Assembly (NCBI GenBank): GCA_958298945.1
Contig: OY282610.1
Location: 49,545,667-49,609,666, forward strand
From: Atherix ibis
Lineage: Eukaryota; Arthropoda; Insecta; Diptera; Athericidae
DNA: 64,000 bases
Direction of reading: 5' to 3'
Shown here: piece after piece, positions 62,239 through 64,000 of the stretch
Position numbering within the stretch: the first letter of the stretch is position 1
Layout of the letters: every line of letters begins with the position of its first letter
Program-made: the position numbers and the translations under genes
Notes under the pieces: generated by a model
What the model was told of the DNA's origin: nothing
Seen by the model: only the letters and a program-made list of their open reading frames with translations
Database searches by the model: none

Positions 62239-62941
62239 AGGCAAACCTTCTATGACTCTTAATATAATGATTGGAAGGAAAATGACATGTCACGATAAAT
62301 TTCGGTGGGAGTTTTGAGAAAAATTTGCCAAAAGATCATTAAATTTTTTTTTAAATTTCTATTTTTCTATGAAAAAGGAAATTTTTTCGAAAATTTGTTT
62401 AATGATGTTAATGCGCATACATATGTGAAACTAATAATTATTCTTATTATCCTGATCGGACTAAAAAAGTCCTTACAGGAAAATTTTTTCCAGGCGTTTT
62501 AAAAAAAAATACCTAAAGTTCGCTGTATTTTCTTAAAAATAAAGTTTGCTTTTTTGGATAAAAATGGCAATTTGTTTCATGGTTTCATTACATACACTTT
62601 AAAATAGCCTTCTAGATCCATATTATCCTGATCGAAAAAGGAATATCCTTTCAGAATAAATTTTTGTGAGCACTATTAAAAAAAAATTGCCTAAAATTAA
62701 ATTTTTTATTTACTGAAAGGAAAATAAATTGACCACCTAAAGATATGCAAAAAACCACAAAAATTCGAAAATTTGTGACAATATTCACGAAAATCCAATT
62801 TTTACACCAGGCACCCAGTTTTCTCAAAAAATAGGAGGCAACAATTATTACACTGAGTCCACTTTCTCTTAAAATTTGTTTTTCTCTATGAAAATGGTGG
62901 TTTTTTGGAGATGTTTGTTTGGGGTATGATTGTGCACTTTC
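62239..62941. repeat. Sat2 D-block 5 (703 bp)
   Basis: Starts 1,438 bp after D-block 4 and keeps the full D1-D2-D3 structure. Private changes include 'gtattttcttaaaaa' near 62,530 and 'ctgaaaggaaaataaattg' at the start of the insert. Confidence 0.9.
62708..62861. repeat. D3 insert, copy 5
   Basis: Same insert and position as in the other four D-blocks; coordinates are projected, good to a few bases. Confidence 0.65.
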
Positions 62942-64000
62942 AGGCAAAGCTTCTCCAATTCATAATATTCTCATTGGAATGAGAAAATTCCTTCTGGATA
63001 AATTTTTGTTGGTGGTTTTGAGAAAAAATTCATAAAATTTATGGTTTTCTTTCTTAAAATTCATTTTTTTTGTATAAAAATTAAGGTTTTTAGAATTGTT
63101 TTTATGGTGTCATTGCGTACTTTCAGGCAAAGCTTCTCCAATGCATATTTTCTTGATTGAAATGAGAATTTCCTTTCTGGATAAATTTTTGTTGGTGATT
63201 TTGAGAAAAAATTCATCAAATTTATGGTTTTCTTTCTTAAAATTCATTTTTTTTGTATAAAAATGAAGGTTTTTAGAATTGTTTTTATGGTGTCATTGCG
63301 TACTTTCAGGTAAAGCTTCTCCAATGCATATTTTCTTGATTGAAATGAGAATTTCCTTTCTGAATAAATTTTTGTTGGTGATTTTGAGAAAAAATTCATA
63401 AAATTTATTGTTTTCTTTCTTAAAATTCGTTTTTTTTGTATAAAAATTAAGGTTTTTAGAACGGTTTTTATGGTGTCATTGCGTACTTTTAGGCAAAGCT
63501 TCTCCAATGCATATTTTCTCGATTGGAATGAGAATTTCCTTTTTGGATAAATTTTTGTTGGTGATTTTGAGAAAAAATTCATAAAATTTATTGTTTTCTT
63601 TCTTAAAATTCGTTTTTTTTTGTATACAAATTAAGGTTTTTAGAATTGTTTTTATGGTGTCATTGCGTACTTTCAGGCAAAGCTTCTCCAATACATATTT
63701 TCTCGATTGGAATGAGAATATCCTTTCTGGATAAATTTTTGTTGGTGATTTTGAGAAAAAATTCATAAAATTTATGGTTTTCTTTCTTAAAATTCATTTT
63801 TTTTGTATAAAAATTAAGGTTTTTAGAATTGTTTTTATGGTGTCATTGCGTACTTTCAGGCAAAGCTTCTCCAATGCATATTTTCTTGATTGAAATGAGA
63901 ATTTCCTTTTTGGATAAATTTTTGTTGGTGATTTTGAGAAAAAATTCATAAAATTTATGGTTTTCTTTCTTAAAATTCATTTTTTTTGTATAAAAATTAA
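62942..64000. repeat. Sat2 monomer run 5: at least 5.75 monomers, cut by window end
   Basis: Subtype order is S T T G G T, with starts near 62,942, 63,127, 63,311, 63,493, 63,677 and 63,860. The third unit has 'caggtaaagcttc' and 'ctgaataaatt'. The fourth is a G/T hybrid (gattggaatgagaatttcc), a sign of exchange between subtypes. Confidence 0.85.

Larger units (their letters stand above)
53913..64000. repeat. Sat2: 184-bp satellite with complex higher-order structure
   Basis: The unit, taken from 'aggcaaagcttctcc' to 'tcattgcgtactttc', is about 184 bp and about 26% GC (48 of 184 in one copy). It has a HindIII site (AAGCTT) near its start in almost every standard copy. All units share one orientation. 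By eye I find no convincing alignment to Sat1. Standard monomers fall into three subtypes: S next to D-blocks (cattggaatgagaaaattc), G (gattggaatgagaatatcc) and T (gattgaaatgagaatttcc). Five longer D-blocks interrupt the monomer runs. The array continues beyond the right edge. Confidence 0.97.

Noticed and set aside
53921..64000. Sat2 run lengths of 4, 8 and 12 as evidence of a 4-monomer HOR
   Set aside because: Subtype orders (SGGTTGGG, SG+TTGGG twice, STGG, STTG) show no repeating 4-mer. The internal module is a 5-mer, so multiples of four look accidental.
1..64000. CRISPR-like or phage-like repeat arrays
   Set aside because: There are no short direct repeats separated by unique spacers. 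Monomers abut one another, and no cas-like gene is present.
1..64000. tRNA, rRNA or other structured RNA genes
   Set aside because: No cloverleaf, A/B box pair, rRNA core motif or other recognisable RNA was seen. The short inverted repeats present are too small to support an RNA gene.

Overview
This window is non-coding satellite DNA from end to end. I see no protein-coding gene, RNA gene, transposon or CRISPR array that I can defend. The context is a eukaryotic, probably invertebrate, heterochromatic locus (centromeric, pericentromeric or a similar array) read by a long-read assembly. The basis is two head-to-tail tandem repeats with near-nucleosomal monomers (187 and 184 bp), both AT-rich (about 33% and 26% GC in the units I counted). 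The sequence alone does not identify the species.

Region 1 (1-53,889) is one array of about 288 monomers of a 187-bp satellite, called Sat1 here, all in one orientation. Taking the unit to start at 'cgatttttttgg', it contains a 13-bp dyad (ccgaaa-t-tttcgg), a degenerate CENP-B-box-like motif (7 of 9 key bases), A/T tracts roughly every 9-11 bp, and a GC-rich island (tgggggacccttgg). Shared private mutations show that the array is a patchwork of short-lived higher-order repeats (HORs): tandem duplications of 1, 2, 4, 5, 6, 7, 8, 10 and 12 monomers in different places. Some sequence variants are confined to parts of the array. The TGCGG variant lies almost only in 1-22.5 kb. The CAATTT variant lies mostly in 29-51 kb. 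A linked 'type B' haplotype is scattered over 0-38.6 kb and nearly absent beyond.

Region 2 (53,865-53,921) is an abrupt junction. Sat1 stops inside a monomer, the last 25 bp are duplicated, and a second unrelated satellite begins with about 3 bp of shared sequence.

Region 3 (53,913-64,000) is Sat2. Runs of 184-bp monomers (2, 8, 12, 4, 4 and at least 5.75 copies) alternate with five nearly identical blocks of about 700 bp (D-blocks). Each D-block consists of three diverged Sat2-like units, the third carrying about 155 bp of unrelated inserted sequence. The D-block plus four monomers makes a 1,437-bp HOR, repeated without expansion at 59,364-60,800 and 60,801-62,238. In the longest monomer run a 919-bp five-monomer module is duplicated.

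Nearly every Sat1 monomer is open for about 78-80 codons on both strands, and Sat2 also has recurrent 65- to 98-codon frames. I treat all of these as by-products of repeat homogenisation, not genes. What the window documents is satellite evolution: unequal exchange at several scales, local homogenisation, an insertion amplified with its host repeat, and a sharp boundary between two satellites.
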